Counted from the stretch's first letter, positions 24,900-35,438 are shown. The stretch is DNA of 64,000 nucleotides from Dyadobacter linearis (GCF_907165045.1 NZ_CAJRAU010000012.1:43177-107176), one strand, 5' to 3'. Translations and numbers: made by a program. Notes: generated by a model not told the origin, from the sequence alone.

Positions 24900-27800
24900 A
24901 TGCTAATTATAAATATGAAAGAAACTTTATTATTTGATAGAATCACCCAGTACAAAACGCTGACGTTACGTTCACTCCTACTGGTCGTGCTCAGTGTCTG
25001 TGCAGCCGTTGCCCAGGAGCGGCAGGTTACTGGTAAAATAACGGAGAGCCAGGGGGCTGGTGTTGTGCCAGGTACCAACATTACTGTTAAAGGCACCACT
25101 ACGGGTACTACCTCAAATGCCGATGGTACGTATACGGTAACCGTTCGGGACAATACTTCAACGCTTGTATTCAGCAGCGTCGGCTATGTTAGTCAGGATA
25201 TCGCGGTTGGTACGAAGTCAGTCATTGATGTGGATCTGGTCCCGGACACCAAGGCCCTGAATGAAGTTGTCGTGGTGGGTTATGGTACCCAGCAGCGGAA
25301 AGACATTACCGGGGCTATCAGTTCAGTAAGTGCGGCGCAGATAGAAAAAGTGCCTGTCACTACCCTGGATCAGGCACTTCAGGGCCGCTCGCCCGGGGTT
25401 CAGGTGACGAATAACGATGGCTCTCCTGGAGGCGGAGTTTCCGTTCAAATCCGCGGAACAGGTACTTTCGGCGACAACTCGCCCCTGTACGTGGTGGATG
25501 GTTACCCTATTTCTGGCGGTCTTAATACGTTGAATCCCAATGATATTGCGTCAATGGAAATTCTTAAAGATGCGTCGGCAACGGCCATTTATGGCAACCG
25601 GGCTTCGAACGGGGTCGTGATCGTGACGACCAAGCGTGGCAAACAGGGTGCATTGCAAGTTTCGTTTGATGCATATGGATCAGTGCAGGCGATTCCCGAA
25701 TTATATAAAGTACTGAATGCGCAGGATTTCGCTTCGTTTGCCACGGAGATCGCTGACAAGGAATCCTATCCGGTTTTACCGGAATGGCGCAATCCATCGA
25801 CACTAAGAAACATCGACTGGCAGAAGGAAGTGTACCAAACGGGATACCGCCAAAACTACAACCTGGCTTTGCGTGGTGGCAGTGACAAAGTGCAGACATC
25901 GCTTTCGCTGGGCTATTTTGATCAGAAGGGAACAGTTAAATTTTCGAATTTCAAGCGTTACAATGGTAGCCTGAACCTGGATTACACGCCCGCCAAATGG
26001 ATCAAGGTTTCAACGAGCATGAAGTACACCCGCACGGGCGGTTTCGTTGGTTTTGGCTCCGGCCTGAATGGCGTTGGTAACCTGACCAAACTGGTACCAA
26101 CCATGACGGGTAATCCGGTGACGGACCAGGTTAAAGATGCCAATGGGAACTACGGCTATTACACGAAAGGCGCAACTGCGGTTTCGGGAAGTACCAACGT
26201 TATTGCCGATCTGGAAACCACCGACCGCGACCAGGAATCCAATAACCTGCTGACCACTACGTATCTGGAAATTACGCCAGTTGAGGGTTTGCGTATAAAA
26301 ACAAACTTTGGCTGGAATACCAGCGATGGATCAGGTTATTATTTCACGCCGACAAACAACCGGTTACTGACACCGCCACTGGCGTTTTATTCTCAGAATG
26401 CCAGCAATACGGCGGAGTGGTTGTGGGAAAATACAATCGCTTATACCAAAACATTTGGCATTCATTCTATTGACTTTGTGGGCGGGGTATCGGCCCAGGA
26501 AAATAAGTTTCGCCAGAGTGGCGCCAGTGGCTCCGGACTAATTAGCGACGAACTTCGCAATGTGGGGTCTATCCAGACAGTCACGCCGTATGGCAATCAG
26601 CAAACCTGGTCGCTCGCTTCGCAGTTTGGGCGTTTGACCTATAAGCTACTTGATCGCTACATCATCACGGGTACTGTACGCCGCGACGGCTCTTCACGTT
26701 TTGGTCCGGGTAACAAGTACGGCGTATTCCCGTCTGTGTCGGTTGCGTGGCGTCTGAAAGACGAACCTTTGCTGGCGTCGGTGAATGCGCTGAGTGACTT
26801 GAAGTTACGTGGTAGCTGGGGGAAAGCAGGCAACCAGAATATCGGACTGTTTCAGTACCAGGGTATTTATAGTTCAGGAAGCAGCCGGATCGATAACCGC
26901 GGTTATGTGTTTGGGCAAACAAAAACATATTACGACGGTCTTGTCCTGAGTGCGTTACCTAATCCGAATTTAACCTGGGAAAATCAAACGCAGTCGAACA
27001 TTGGACTGGACGCATCTTTCCTGAGTGGCCGTATCAATTTCACGGCCGATTACTATGTGCGCTCATCGAGCGGTTTCCTGCTGAACGTGAACGTACCTAG
27101 CCAAACAGGTTTCAGTACAGCCACCCGGAACGTAGGTAGCATTCGTAATAGTGGTCTGGAATTGGGATTGGAATACCGCGAGTCGAGTAACGCTTTTAAA
27201 TGGGGTGTCAGTGCAAACGTAACAACGGTTAGCAATAAGATTATCAGCTTTGCCGACGGACTGACCTCAGTAGGTAACTTCTCTGATCTTGGGTTTCCGA
27301 ACTTTGGCGGCAACCTCTGGACCACGTTTACCCAATCGCAGGTAGGCGGTCAGGTAGGTGCCTTCTACGGCTTCAAATCAGCCGGGATCTTCCAGGCGCA
27401 GGATGAAATCAATGCATTGAATGCGGCCGCAGCTGCTAAAAATGGCACTGGTACGTTTTATCAGGCATCATCTACCGCACCTGGCGACCGCCAGTTCGTC
27501 GATACCAACGGGGATGATCGCATTACCGACGATGACCGGGTGATAATCGGCAGCCCGATACCGAAATTCTTTGGGGGTGTAAACTTCGATGGGTCTTACG
27601 GACAGTTCGATGTGTCGATGTTCTGGTATGCATCGGTCGGGAACGACATCCTGAATTATGCGAAAAGGAATCTGCAAAGTCTGGCTACCAACGGCGGCGT
27701 GGGCGTAGAGAACGTAAGTGAAGAATTTTATTTGAACCGCTGGACGGAAACCAATCCCTCAACGACCTACGCGCGTGCTGTGAGAGATGATAAAAGCGGT

Positions 27801-28097
27801 AACACGCGGGTGTCGGATGTATACGTAGAAGACGGTTCGTTCCTGCGGTTGCGCAACCTGCAAATCGGCTACACACTGCCAGCTGCCTTGGTACGCAAAA
27901 TCACGTCCAGTCGGGTTCGGGTGTATGTGAGCGGGCAGAACCTGGTTACGTTCACCAAGTACACGGGCCTGGATCCTGAAATCGGGCAGGTGAGCGATCC
28001 GAACAATGGCAGCACGAGTGCGACTGTGAAAGGTGTTGATGTGGGCAATTACCCGACTTCACGCTTCTTTACACTAGGTCTGAATGTGCAGTTTTAA
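24900..28097 (+). CDS. SusC/RagA-type TonB-linked outer-membrane transporter
   Basis: A 1065-residue receptor. It has a signal peptide (ending AVAQ), a carboxypeptidase-like domain (VTGKITESQGAGVVPGTNIT), the SusC linker LNEVVVVGYGTQ, a plug (SPGVQVTNNDGSPGGGVSVQ, DASATAIYGNRASNGVVIVT) and a large barrel ending FTLGLNVQF. SusC proteins import oligosaccharides with a SusD lid, and the SusD gene follows 26 bases later. Lying behind a GH26 mannanase, the probable cargo is manno-oligosaccharide. The ATG at 24915 is an alternative start. Confidence 0.94.
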   Translation: MLIINMKETLLFDRITQYKTLTLRSLLLVVLSVCAAVAQERQVTGKITESQGAGVVPGTNITVKGTTTGTTSNADGTYTVTVRDNTSTLVFSSVGYVSQDIAVGTKSVIDVDLVPDTKALNEVVVVGYGTQQRKDITGAISSVSAAQIEKVPVTTLDQALQGRSPGVQVTNNDGSPGGGVSVQIRGTGTFGDNSPLYVVDGYPISGGLNTLNPNDIASMEILKDASATAIYGNRASNGVVIVTTKRGKQGALQVSFDAYGSVQAIPELYKVLNAQDFASFATEIADKESYPVLPEWRNPSTLRNIDWQKEVYQTGYRQNYNLALRGGSDKVQTSLSLGYFDQKGTVKFSNFKRYNGSLNLDYTPAKWIKVSTSMKYTRTGGFVGFGSGLNGVGNLTKLVPTMTGNPVTDQVKDANGNYGYYTKGATAVSGSTNVIADLETTDRDQESNNLLTTTYLEITPVEGLRIKTNFGWNTSDGSGYYFTPTNNRLLTPPLAFYSQNASNTAEWLWENTIAYTKTFGIHSIDFVGGVSAQENKFRQSGASGSGLISDELRNVGSIQTVTPYGNQQTWSLASQFGRLTYKLLDRYIITGTVRRDGSSRFGPGNKYGVFPSVSVAWRLKDEPLLASVNALSDLKLRGSWGKAGNQNIGLFQYQGIYSSGSSRIDNRGYVFGQTKTYYDGLVLSALPNPNLTWENQTQSNIGLDASFLSGRINFTADYYVRSSSGFLLNVNVPSQTGFSTATRNVGSIRNSGLELGLEYRESSNAFKWGVSANVTTVSNKIISFADGLTSVGNFSDLGFPNFGGNLWTTFTQSQVGGQVGAFYGFKSAGIFQAQDEINALNAAAAAKNGTGTFYQASSTAPGDRQFVDTNGDDRITDDDRVIIGSPIPKFFGGVNFDGSYGQFDVSMFWYASVGNDILNYAKRNLQSLATNGGVGVENVSEEFYLNRWTETNPSTTYARAVRDDKSGNTRVSDVYVEDGSFLRLRNLQIGYTLPAALVRKITSSRVRVYVSGQNLVTFTKYTGLDPEIGQVSDPNNGSTSATVKGVDVGNYPTSRFFTLGLNVQF

Positions 28098-28123
28098 TCC
28101 TTATCAAAATACATAAACTGACT

Positions 28124-29653
28124 ATGAAATTATATAAAACAATAGGTCTGCTCGGTTTTCTGGCAGTGGTACTGTTGCCGATAAGCTGTAAGGAATCATT
28201 CCTGGAACAAAAAAATACACAGGGCATCACGGAAGACGCGCTGTTTAAAAAGCCCGAAGACGGCATTGCGCTCGTGACGGGTATTTATGACACATTCCAT
28301 GATGTAGATTTTACGCTGAAAGCATTGTGGTACCAGGCCAACTTCCTTTCGCAGGATTTCAAAAACTATGGAGCCGATACATTCTTTGAAACCTATGAAG
28401 TGCCCACCGGTTTTGATGCGCTGAATATTTTCTGGTCGAGGGCGTATCAGGGCGTTGCGCGCGCCAACTCAGCGATTCCGATTATTGAGACTATGAAAAC
28501 CAACAGGATCATTTCGGACACACTGGCGAATCGGTTAACGGGTGAGACGTTGTTTTTGAGGGGGGCTTTTTACTATTACCTGGCATCCAATTTCGGAGGT
28601 GTTCCACTGGAATTGCAAACCGTAACAGACGACGGCCGTCATCCCCGGAATACGCAGGATGAAGTCTTCACCGCTGTTGCCGCGGATATGAAAGCAGCTG
28701 CTGACCTATTGCCCTGGCAGCAGGATCTGACCGCTGCGGATATTGGCCGCGCTACCAAAGGAGCGGCCCTGGCTTACCTGGGTGATGCGCAGATGTGGTT
28801 GAAGCAATATGCTGAAGCTGCCGCTACCTATGAGCAAGTAACTGGCAAATATCAGTTGGAAGACAAGTTTATCAACATCCATGAGTTCAATAACCAAAAC
28901 GGTAAAGAGTCCATTTTTGAGATTCAGTACATTGCCGGCAGCGATATGTCGTGGGGTCATGCGAACGACTCTCATTGGCTGGGAACCTTCGGAATGCCGG
29001 AAGAGGTCTCACAATTTGGATACTCATACGCAGATAAGAAGCTGTATGATTCGTTTGAAGCGGGAGATACCCGGAAATTTCCAACTGTTCTGGGCCCCGG
29101 CGATGTGCACCCCAGCCCGGCAATCAGGATTAGTGATTATCCTCTGGTGAAGCAAAACTATCCCGGGCTGAACACGTTGGGAACCCTAGCGAAACCCTGG
29201 AAAGGATCGGACGGATTGCGATCGGGATACTATGGCGTGAAAACTTGGCGTGATCCTAGTGCGACGGGAAATTCGGGTAACCCGGCATATATTTTCAGCG
29301 GTCAAAACCTGATTTTGATGCGCTACGGGCAGGTACTTTTGAGCAAAGCCGAAGCATTATACAAAAGTGGTAATGCTGCTGGTGCCTTGGCTGTCATTAA
29401 CGGACAGATCCGCAAACGCGCCGGTCTTGGTGCAGCCACCGGCTCAGACGTAATGAAAATTTTGCTGGAAGAATACCGGCATGAGCTGGCAGGCGAATTC
29501 TCGCTCTGGTTCTTACTGCGCCGGTCGGGTGAGCAGGCCAACTACGTAAAAGAACGGTATGGTATTGCGGTGCCCCCCGGAAAAGACCTGATGCCGATCC
29601 CGCAGCGACAGATTGCGACCAATCAGGAACTGGTGCAAAACCCGGGATACTAA
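28124..29653 (+). CDS. SusD/RagB-type glycan-binding lipoprotein
   Basis: A 509-residue surface lipoprotein with lipobox LLPISC (Cys22). The N-terminal SusD helices (ITEDALFKKPEDGIALVTGI, YQGVARANSAIPIIETM) and LTGETLFLRGAFYYYLASNF with GGVPL are family hallmarks. The C-terminus ends PIPQRQIATNQELVQNPGY, the usual SusD ending. It caps the SusC transporter encoded upstream and would bind mannan fragments. Confidence 0.94.
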   Translation: MKLYKTIGLLGFLAVVLLPISCKESFLEQKNTQGITEDALFKKPEDGIALVTGIYDTFHDVDFTLKALWYQANFLSQDFKNYGADTFFETYEVPTGFDALNIFWSRAYQGVARANSAIPIIETMKTNRIISDTLANRLTGETLFLRGAFYYYLASNFGGVPLELQTVTDDGRHPRNTQDEVFTAVAADMKAAADLLPWQQDLTAADIGRATKGAALAYLGDAQMWLKQYAEAAATYEQVTGKYQLEDKFINIHEFNNQNGKESIFEIQYIAGSDMSWGHANDSHWLGTFGMPEEVSQFGYSYADKKLYDSFEAGDTRKFPTVLGPGDVHPSPAIRISDYPLVKQNYPGLNTLGTLAKPWKGSDGLRSGYYGVKTWRDPSATGNSGNPAYIFSGQNLILMRYGQVLLSKAEALYKSGNAAGALAVINGQIRKRAGLGAATGSDVMKILLEEYRHELAGEFSLWFLLRRSGEQANYVKERYGIAVPPGKDLMPIPQRQIATNQELVQNPGY

Positions 29654-29676
29654 CCCGGTGTTGAATTTACAGATTC

Positions 29677-32600
29677 ATGAAATTTCACTACGTTCTTTAT
29701 TTGGCTTTTGTGCTGGCATCCTGCAAAGACGATACATTATTCGAGGCCATTTCATCGTCAAAGTCGGGCATTGAATTCAATAATCTTATTGCTGAAAATG
29801 ACTCGATCAACCCACTGGATATGGTCAATATTTATAACGGTGGGGGCGTGGGAATCGGGGATTTTAATAAAGATGGCTGGCCGGATATTTACTTCGTCGG
29901 CAACCGGGTTTCGAGTCGGTTATATCTGAATAATGGCGCGCAGGGAGCAACGTTTGAATTTACTGACGTGACCGAAAAGGCGGGGGTCGATGGCAAAGGG
30001 CGATGGGGGAGAGGGGTGGCCGTTGTGGATATCAACAACGACGGCTGGGATGATATTTATGTCTGTAACACCCTTTCGAAAGACTCGCTGGAGCTTCGTA
30101 ACATACTGTATGTTAATCAAAAAGAAACAAACGACGGCGTGCCCATATTCAAGGAGCTGGCCGCTGAATATGGTTTAGATATCCACGTGCAATCAACGAT
30201 GGCGAACTTCTTTGATTATGACAACGATGGCGACCTGGATATGTATCTCACGGTTAATGAAGCCTCCCCGGAACAGAATCCGAATCAGTTTGGATTGAGC
30301 CGTTTCGAAGGCCGACGGAGTATGGGACGTTTATTTCGTAACGATTGGAATGCCGGGCTTGAACATGCCCGGTATAGCGACGTATCGTCGCAGTCCGGCA
30401 TCTCGCTGGATGGCTTCGGCCACACGGCCACGGTGGTTGATCTGAATCAGGATGGCTGGAAAGATATATCTGTTGCGAATGATTTTCTGTCGAGCAATAT
30501 GCTTTACATCAACAACCAGAACGGCAGTTTTACCAACCGCTCCCGGGAGTATTTCAAACATACGTCGCTCAATGCGATGGGGCAGGATATTGGCGATATC
30601 AACAACGATGGACTGGCCGATTTAATGGAGCTGGACATGAATCCGGAAGATAATTACCGGAAGAAAATGATGATGATGGCCAACAATTACGCTAGTTATC
30701 TCAACTTTGATCTGTACGGTTATCAGTATCAGTACGTTCGGAATACGCTGCAACTCAATCAGGGGCCGCGCGTTGGGGCGAAGGATTCAATTGGTAGTCC
30801 GGCATTCAGTGAAATCAGCTTTATGAGCGGCGTAGCCCAAACAGATTGGAGCTGGACGCCCTTGCTGACTGATTTCAACAACGACGGTTTCCGGGATCTG
30901 ATCGTCACCAATGGCTATCCGAAAGACGTTACAGACCATGATTTCATCGCTTACCGGGACCAGCCCAACGAAACGACCACAAAAGCGAATATTTTAGCCC
31001 AGATCCCGGTCGTCAAGATTCACAATTACGCCTATCAGAATACGGGTGATCTGACCTTCCGGGATGTTACCTCGGATTGGGGCTTTGATCAGCCGACATT
31101 TTCAAATGGCGCGGTTTACGCCGATCTTGATAACGACGGTGCATTGGATATCGTCATCAATAACATCAATGACAAAGCGCTGATCTACAAGAACAACGCC
31201 CGAGAACGGAATAAGGAAAACGCGCATTATTTGCAACTGACATTAATTGGTGATAGCCTGAACGTTGCTGGCCTGGGCACGTTTGTATCCATTCACTTCG
31301 CTGGCAACAAGCAGCAGGTTTATGAACATACACCCTATCGTGGCTACCTGTCTACCAACCAGTCGATCGCCCATTTCGGTTTGGGCAATGTTGTGAAGCT
31401 TGATTCTGTCGTGGTTAAATGGCCAAACGGGAAAAAGCAGGTTTTGCAAAATGTAAAAGCCGATCAGAGACTGACTGTATCCAGCAAAGATGCGTCCGCA
31501 AACTATGATTGGTCAGTGCCAAAACTGGCTGCTAATGCATTGTTCACCGATGTAACAAAAGAAATAGGATTAACCTACCGGCACAAGGAATTTGATTTCA
31601 TCGACTTCAACATTCAAAAACTGCTGCCGCATAAATTGTCGGAATACAGTCCGGGTATGGCGGTGGGCGATGTGGATGGAAATGGTAGGGATGATCTGGT
31701 GATCGGTGGAAATGCGCACGATCCCGCCCAGCTTTTTTTACAGCAAAGAAATGGGAAATTTTCGCAGCGAAATGTTGTGTTAGAGCAAGCTGTTGAGGGA
31801 GATTACAAAGACGAAGGTATCCTGCTCTTTGATGCCAATGGCGATTTGGCGCTGGATCTGTACATCGCCCGGGGCGGCTACAAAAATGCACCCAACACGA
31901 CGGGTTATCAGGACAAACTGTATATCAACGATGGAAAGGGGAATTTCACAGAAACCACGAATGCCTTACCGACTAATTTGACCAGCAAATTCTGTGTTCG
32001 CGCCGTCGATTTCAACCGGGACGGGAAATTGGATCTGTTTGTTTCGGGTCGGGTTGAACCCTGGCATTATCCCAAACCCGTGTCCAGCCTGATCCTTCGA
32101 AACGATAGCCAGGAGGGACATACCAAATTTACCGACGTTACCAAAGACGTAGCGCCCGGTCTGGCGAACATTGGCCTGGTCTGCGATGCCTTAGTCACAG
32201 ACTTTGACAATGATACCTGGCCCGATTTGATTTTGACGGGCGAATGGATGCCCATTACATTTTTAAAGAATAACAATGGCCGATTTAATTCCATTACTGA
32301 AACAACCGGCGTTGGAGACAAACCGGGCTGGTGGAATAGTATCGTCGCAGGTGATTTCCGGCACACGGGGCGGATGGATTACATTGTGGGCAATACGGGA
32401 CTGAACACCCTGTTCCAGGCTAGTGAGCAGTTTCCGGTGTACATCACAGCCAAAGATTTTGACAATAGCGGTAACTATTCGGCTATTCCGTCGCTCTTTT
32501 TACCAGATCAGAATGGGGAGCCGCGCGAGTTTCCCATGCACGGTCGGGAGGATCTGATTAAGCAAATGAACAGTGTCAAAAAGAAGTTTGGCAGTTTCAA

Positions 32601-33261
32601 ATCTTTCGCCGGAGCCACGATGGAGGATCTGCTCTCTGCCGAGCAACGCAAAGACGCCATTCGCCTGAAAGCTACCATGCTGCAATCCTGTTTTTTGCGC
32701 AACGAAGGCAATGGGAAATTCACGCTGATCCCGCTTCCGAAACAGGCGCAAATATCCGTCCTGAACGGCATGGTCGTCGATGATTATGACGGAGATGGAA
32801 ATCTGGACGTAGCCATAACGGGCAACGATTACGGCACCGACGTCTCGATAGGCCGGTATGATGCGCTGAATGGGTTGGTATTACTCGGTGACGGGAATGG
32901 CAATTTCAACCCGCAGTCGATTCTGCAAAGTGGTCTTTACATTCCGGGCAACGGAAAAGCATTGGTCAAATTACGAAGCAGCGATGGACGCTACATGATG
33001 ATTGCCAGCCAGAACCGGGATGTATTAAAGGCATTTGAATTGAAACATAATGTTAAAAATATTCTCTTAAAACCCACGGATATCAGCGCCCGGGTGAAGT
33101 ATAAAAATGGAAAAATGCTGAAACATGAATTTACCTATGGAGCCTCATTCCTGTCGCAATCCGGCCGTTTTCTCACGATTGATAAAGACGTAACTAATGT
33201 CGCAATCACAGACTTTAGAGGCCAGCAAAGGCAGGTGAAAGGCAATGAAGATTTGCACTAG
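29677..33261 (+). CDS. VCBS-repeat / ASPIC-UnbV lipoprotein
   Basis: A 1194-residue lipoprotein (signal to VLASC, Cys16). It contains many FG-GAP/VCBS calcium-binding repeats of the D-x-N-x-D-G type (DFNKDGWPDIYFVG, DINNDGWDDIYV, DYDNDGDLDMYL, DFNNDGFRDLIVTNG). An ASPIC/UnbV module (about 525-600; GLGTFVSIHF, VVKWPNGKKQVLQNV) and further repeats follow. Such proteins are common next to SusCD pairs in Cytophagales and are thought to act as surface beta-propellers or binding scaffolds. It begins 24 bases after the SusD stop, so it belongs to the operon. Its ligand is unknown. Confidence 0.9.
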   Translation: MKFHYVLYLAFVLASCKDDTLFEAISSSKSGIEFNNLIAENDSINPLDMVNIYNGGGVGIGDFNKDGWPDIYFVGNRVSSRLYLNNGAQGATFEFTDVTEKAGVDGKGRWGRGVAVVDINNDGWDDIYVCNTLSKDSLELRNILYVNQKETNDGVPIFKELAAEYGLDIHVQSTMANFFDYDNDGDLDMYLTVNEASPEQNPNQFGLSRFEGRRSMGRLFRNDWNAGLEHARYSDVSSQSGISLDGFGHTATVVDLNQDGWKDISVANDFLSSNMLYINNQNGSFTNRSREYFKHTSLNAMGQDIGDINNDGLADLMELDMNPEDNYRKKMMMMANNYASYLNFDLYGYQYQYVRNTLQLNQGPRVGAKDSIGSPAFSEISFMSGVAQTDWSWTPLLTDFNNDGFRDLIVTNGYPKDVTDHDFIAYRDQPNETTTKANILAQIPVVKIHNYAYQNTGDLTFRDVTSDWGFDQPTFSNGAVYADLDNDGALDIVINNINDKALIYKNNARERNKENAHYLQLTLIGDSLNVAGLGTFVSIHFAGNKQQVYEHTPYRGYLSTNQSIAHFGLGNVVKLDSVVVKWPNGKKQVLQNVKADQRLTVSSKDASANYDWSVPKLAANALFTDVTKEIGLTYRHKEFDFIDFNIQKLLPHKLSEYSPGMAVGDVDGNGRDDLVIGGNAHDPAQLFLQQRNGKFSQRNVVLEQAVEGDYKDEGILLFDANGDLALDLYIARGGYKNAPNTTGYQDKLYINDGKGNFTETTNALPTNLTSKFCVRAVDFNRDGKLDLFVSGRVEPWHYPKPVSSLILRNDSQEGHTKFTDVTKDVAPGLANIGLVCDALVTDFDNDTWPDLILTGEWMPITFLKNNNGRFNSITETTGVGDKPGWWNSIVAGDFRHTGRMDYIVGNTGLNTLFQASEQFPVYITAKDFDNSGNYSAIPSLFLPDQNGEPREFPMHGREDLIKQMNSVKKKFGSFKSFAGATMEDLLSAEQRKDAIRLKATMLQSCFLRNEGNGKFTLIPLPKQAQISVLNGMVVDDYDGDGNLDVAITGNDYGTDVSIGRYDALNGLVLLGDGNGNFNPQSILQSGLYIPGNGKALVKLRSSDGRYMMIASQNRDVLKAFELKHNVKNILLKPTDISARVKYKNGKMLKHEFTYGASFLSQSGRFLTIDKDVTNVAITDFRGQQRQVKGNEDLH

Positions 33262-33366
33262 TCTCAATGATGCCGGGCAGGCTTAGAAGACGCCATAACA
33301 ACGGAGCAGCTTACTGATATGGTAGAGTATTTAAGCATTTTAAAGAAAATGTAACGCGACATCAAA

Positions 33367-33732
33367 TATCGGGCTAATAAGATTTATAAAAACATATTAA
33401 GTAATGGAGATCAATCAAAACAGGCGTTCTATTATAAAACGATCGCGGCGGGAGCTGGCTTGCTAGGGCTGCCCATGACGATGACTGACGTTTGGGGCGC
33501 AACTCGGCAAGCATTTGGACCAGTTCTGAATGGGCAAATCAGGCATTCGGTATGCAGGTGGTGCTATGACAAAATTCTTTTCGAAACCTTCGCAGGGGAA
33601 GTGAAAAAGTTAGGGATCACCGCTATCGAGTTGTGTGGTCCGTCCGAGTGGCCTGTTTTGATGAAAATGGTCTTAACCTGTTTATTTCAAAGCCTGATAT
33701 ATATTTTAGTATACATTAATTCACATGAATAG
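33367..33732 (+). pseudogene. Hydroxypyruvate-isomerase-like TIM barrel, N-terminal remnant
   Basis: From about 33367 an open frame reads KQAFYYKTIAAGAGLLGLPM, a Tat/lipoprotein-like leader. It continues as GQIRHSVCRWCYDKILFETF, AGEVKKLGITAIELCGPSEW and PVLMKMVLTC, matching the N-terminus of secreted hydroxypyruvate isomerase-like proteins. After about 33690 the match stops and the frame runs into unrelated sequence. No ATG precedes the leader in frame. Only about 90 of some 300 residues remain, so it is a broken gene between two locus members. Confidence 0.72.
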
Positions 33733-34846
33733 AATAACAATCGTTTTTACAGCACTTTTCATTGCATCATTTTCCCTGTCTTGGGCTCAAAAGCTAATCG
33801 ATCCAAAGGCTACACGGGAGACCGCTGCACTTTACAGGAATATGCACGAGCTAGCCAAAAAACATACACTTTTTGGACACCAGGATGCAACGGATTATGG
33901 ACATGGCTGGCGTGACGAACCAGGCCGATCGGACGTGAAATCAGTCGTTGGCTCGCACCCGGCGGTAATTGGTGTGGACATTGCGCCATTGACTGGCAGG
34001 TCTGCCGAGTCCATAGAGAAAAGTCAGGAGCGTTTGAAAAAACTGGTTACTGATACCTATGCTCGTGGTGGAATTACCACCATCTCCTGGCATTTTTCTA
34101 ATCCGGTTTCGGGCGGTGGTTTTTACTGGAAGGATTCGGTTTCGTTGCCAGCGGTTAAATACATTGTTCCGGGAGGAAAAAACCATCAGGATTACAAGCT
34201 CATTTTGCAGAGATTAGCGGGCTGGTTCAAAAGTCTAAAAGGAGCCAATGGAGGGCAGATCCCCCTTATTTTCAGGCCGTATCACGAGTTTGACGGGGAC
34301 TGGTTCTGGTGGGGCAAATCACATTGCACGCCGGATGAATTCAAGTCATTGTGGCAATTTACTGCTGGTTATCTGAGGGATAGTCTGGATGTTCATAACC
34401 TGATTTACGCGTTTTCCCCGGATAACAAATTCAACAGCGTCGCAGAATTCACCGAGCGCTATCCGGGTAACGAATGGGTAGACCTCGTAGGAATGGATAA
34501 TTACGGAGATATGGGCCGAGATGGCAAGTACAATTTGGAGCAGGCTATTAAAAAACTCAAAATCGTAAATGACTTTGCATTGGAAAACAAAAAGCTCGCC
34601 GCTTTTACCGAGACGGGTCTTGAATCCATCGTGAATCCGGTTTGGTATACGGATGTGCTACTTAAAGTACTCCAAAAGAACAAGTTGAATCTGGCTTACG
34701 TGCTCGTTTGGCGCAATGATACCAAAAGTCCCACCCATTATTACGCGCCGTTTCCCGGGCATCCGGCCGTACCGGATTTCAAAATGTTTTATGACCACGA
34801 CTACACGATGTTTGAAGGCGATTTAAAGAATATATATAGCAGATAG
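33725..34846 (+). CDS. GH26 beta-mannosidase/mannanase
   Basis: A 373-residue exported single-domain GH26 enzyme (signal peptide to SLSWAQ). It has HTLFGHQDATDYGHGW near the N-terminus, acid/base Glu188 in FRPYHEFDGDWFWWG, and nucleophile Glu296 in AAFTETGLES. The usual WVDLVGMDNYGD motif lies between them. Unlike the 1029-residue enzyme it carries no binding modules or T9SS tail, so it probably acts in the periplasm on imported mannan fragments. It begins where the isomerase remnant ends. Confidence 0.93.
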   Translation: MNRITIVFTALFIASFSLSWAQKLIDPKATRETAALYRNMHELAKKHTLFGHQDATDYGHGWRDEPGRSDVKSVVGSHPAVIGVDIAPLTGRSAESIEKSQERLKKLVTDTYARGGITTISWHFSNPVSGGGFYWKDSVSLPAVKYIVPGGKNHQDYKLILQRLAGWFKSLKGANGGQIPLIFRPYHEFDGDWFWWGKSHCTPDEFKSLWQFTAGYLRDSLDVHNLIYAFSPDNKFNSVAEFTERYPGNEWVDLVGMDNYGDMGRDGKYNLEQAIKKLKIVNDFALENKKLAAFTETGLESIVNPVWYTDVLLKVLQKNKLNLAYVLVWRNDTKSPTHYYAPFPGHPAVPDFKMFYDHDYTMFEGDLKNIYSR

Positions 34847-34911
34847 GATTAATGTTTACACGCTCAGGAAATGGAGAGAATGGACCATCTGAAATTTTTT
34901 AAAAAGTAAAT

Positions 34912-35017
34912 TCGAAACCAACATCTGCCTGGCGAGCATGAGCAGTTTGTTGAGTTGTTTGGATCGATCTCACAGAGCCAGGCAGCGCAAATCATGGACG
35001 AACTTTTTGGTGTTGGC
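34912..35017 (+). pseudogene. Unidentified coding remnant
   Basis: A forward frame reads IRNQHLPGEHEQFVELFG then SISQSQAAQIMDELFGVG, which looks like the helical end of a real protein but is too short to name. It stops resembling protein where the minus-strand TonB-receptor remnant begins, at about 35017-35020, so two gene fragments appear joined here. Confidence 0.3.
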
Positions 35018-35438
35018 ACCATAAAGGATCGATGCGAAGCCTTTTGAAACATTAATTTCGGCAAGATCAAAAGTGGTGAAGCGCCCCATATCCACATAGC
35101 CATCATAAGGAACGTAAACCGGAACGCCATCGATGAACACCGGCACCTGGCGCAAGTCAAACCCGCGCACGTAAACCACGGATTCATTTCTTTGGCCAAC
35201 ATTAGCAATGCTCACACCTGGCAGGATGTTGAGTGCATTGGAAAAGATCGGTGCGGTTAAATTTTTCGATGCGTTGGTAGGAGAGCACACTATTACTATC
35301 CTTGCCTGATAATCCCGAAATCCTGACTTCCCCAAGTTGAAAAGTCCTGCTAGTGTTGGCTGAATCCAGTATTTGCTGACCATGGGTCAGTATTGGGAGA
35401 CAAAGAGTTAATATTAAATGGGGTAGAAATGATCTCAT
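35018..35438 (-). pseudogene. TonB-dependent receptor, N-terminal remnant
   Basis: The start (ATG 35438) gives a signal peptide MRSFLPHLILTLCLPILTHG and a plug beginning QLGEVRISG. An extra base in an A run at 35242-35245 (a T run on the coding strand) shifts the frame. The plug then continues as SNALNILPGVSIANVGQRNE, VYVRGFDLRQVPVFIDGVPV and INVSKGFASILYGAN, after which the conserved GGAINL and the whole barrel are missing. The gene is thus both frameshifted and cut at about 35018. It lies downstream of a ModE-like regulator, so it may once have taken up molybdate or a related anion. Confidence 0.75.

Noticed and set aside
34864..35208. 114-codon minus-strand frame rich in Cys, Met and Trp
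   Set aside because: Out of frame with the recognisable TonB plug and opposite another coding remnant; composition is unnatural.
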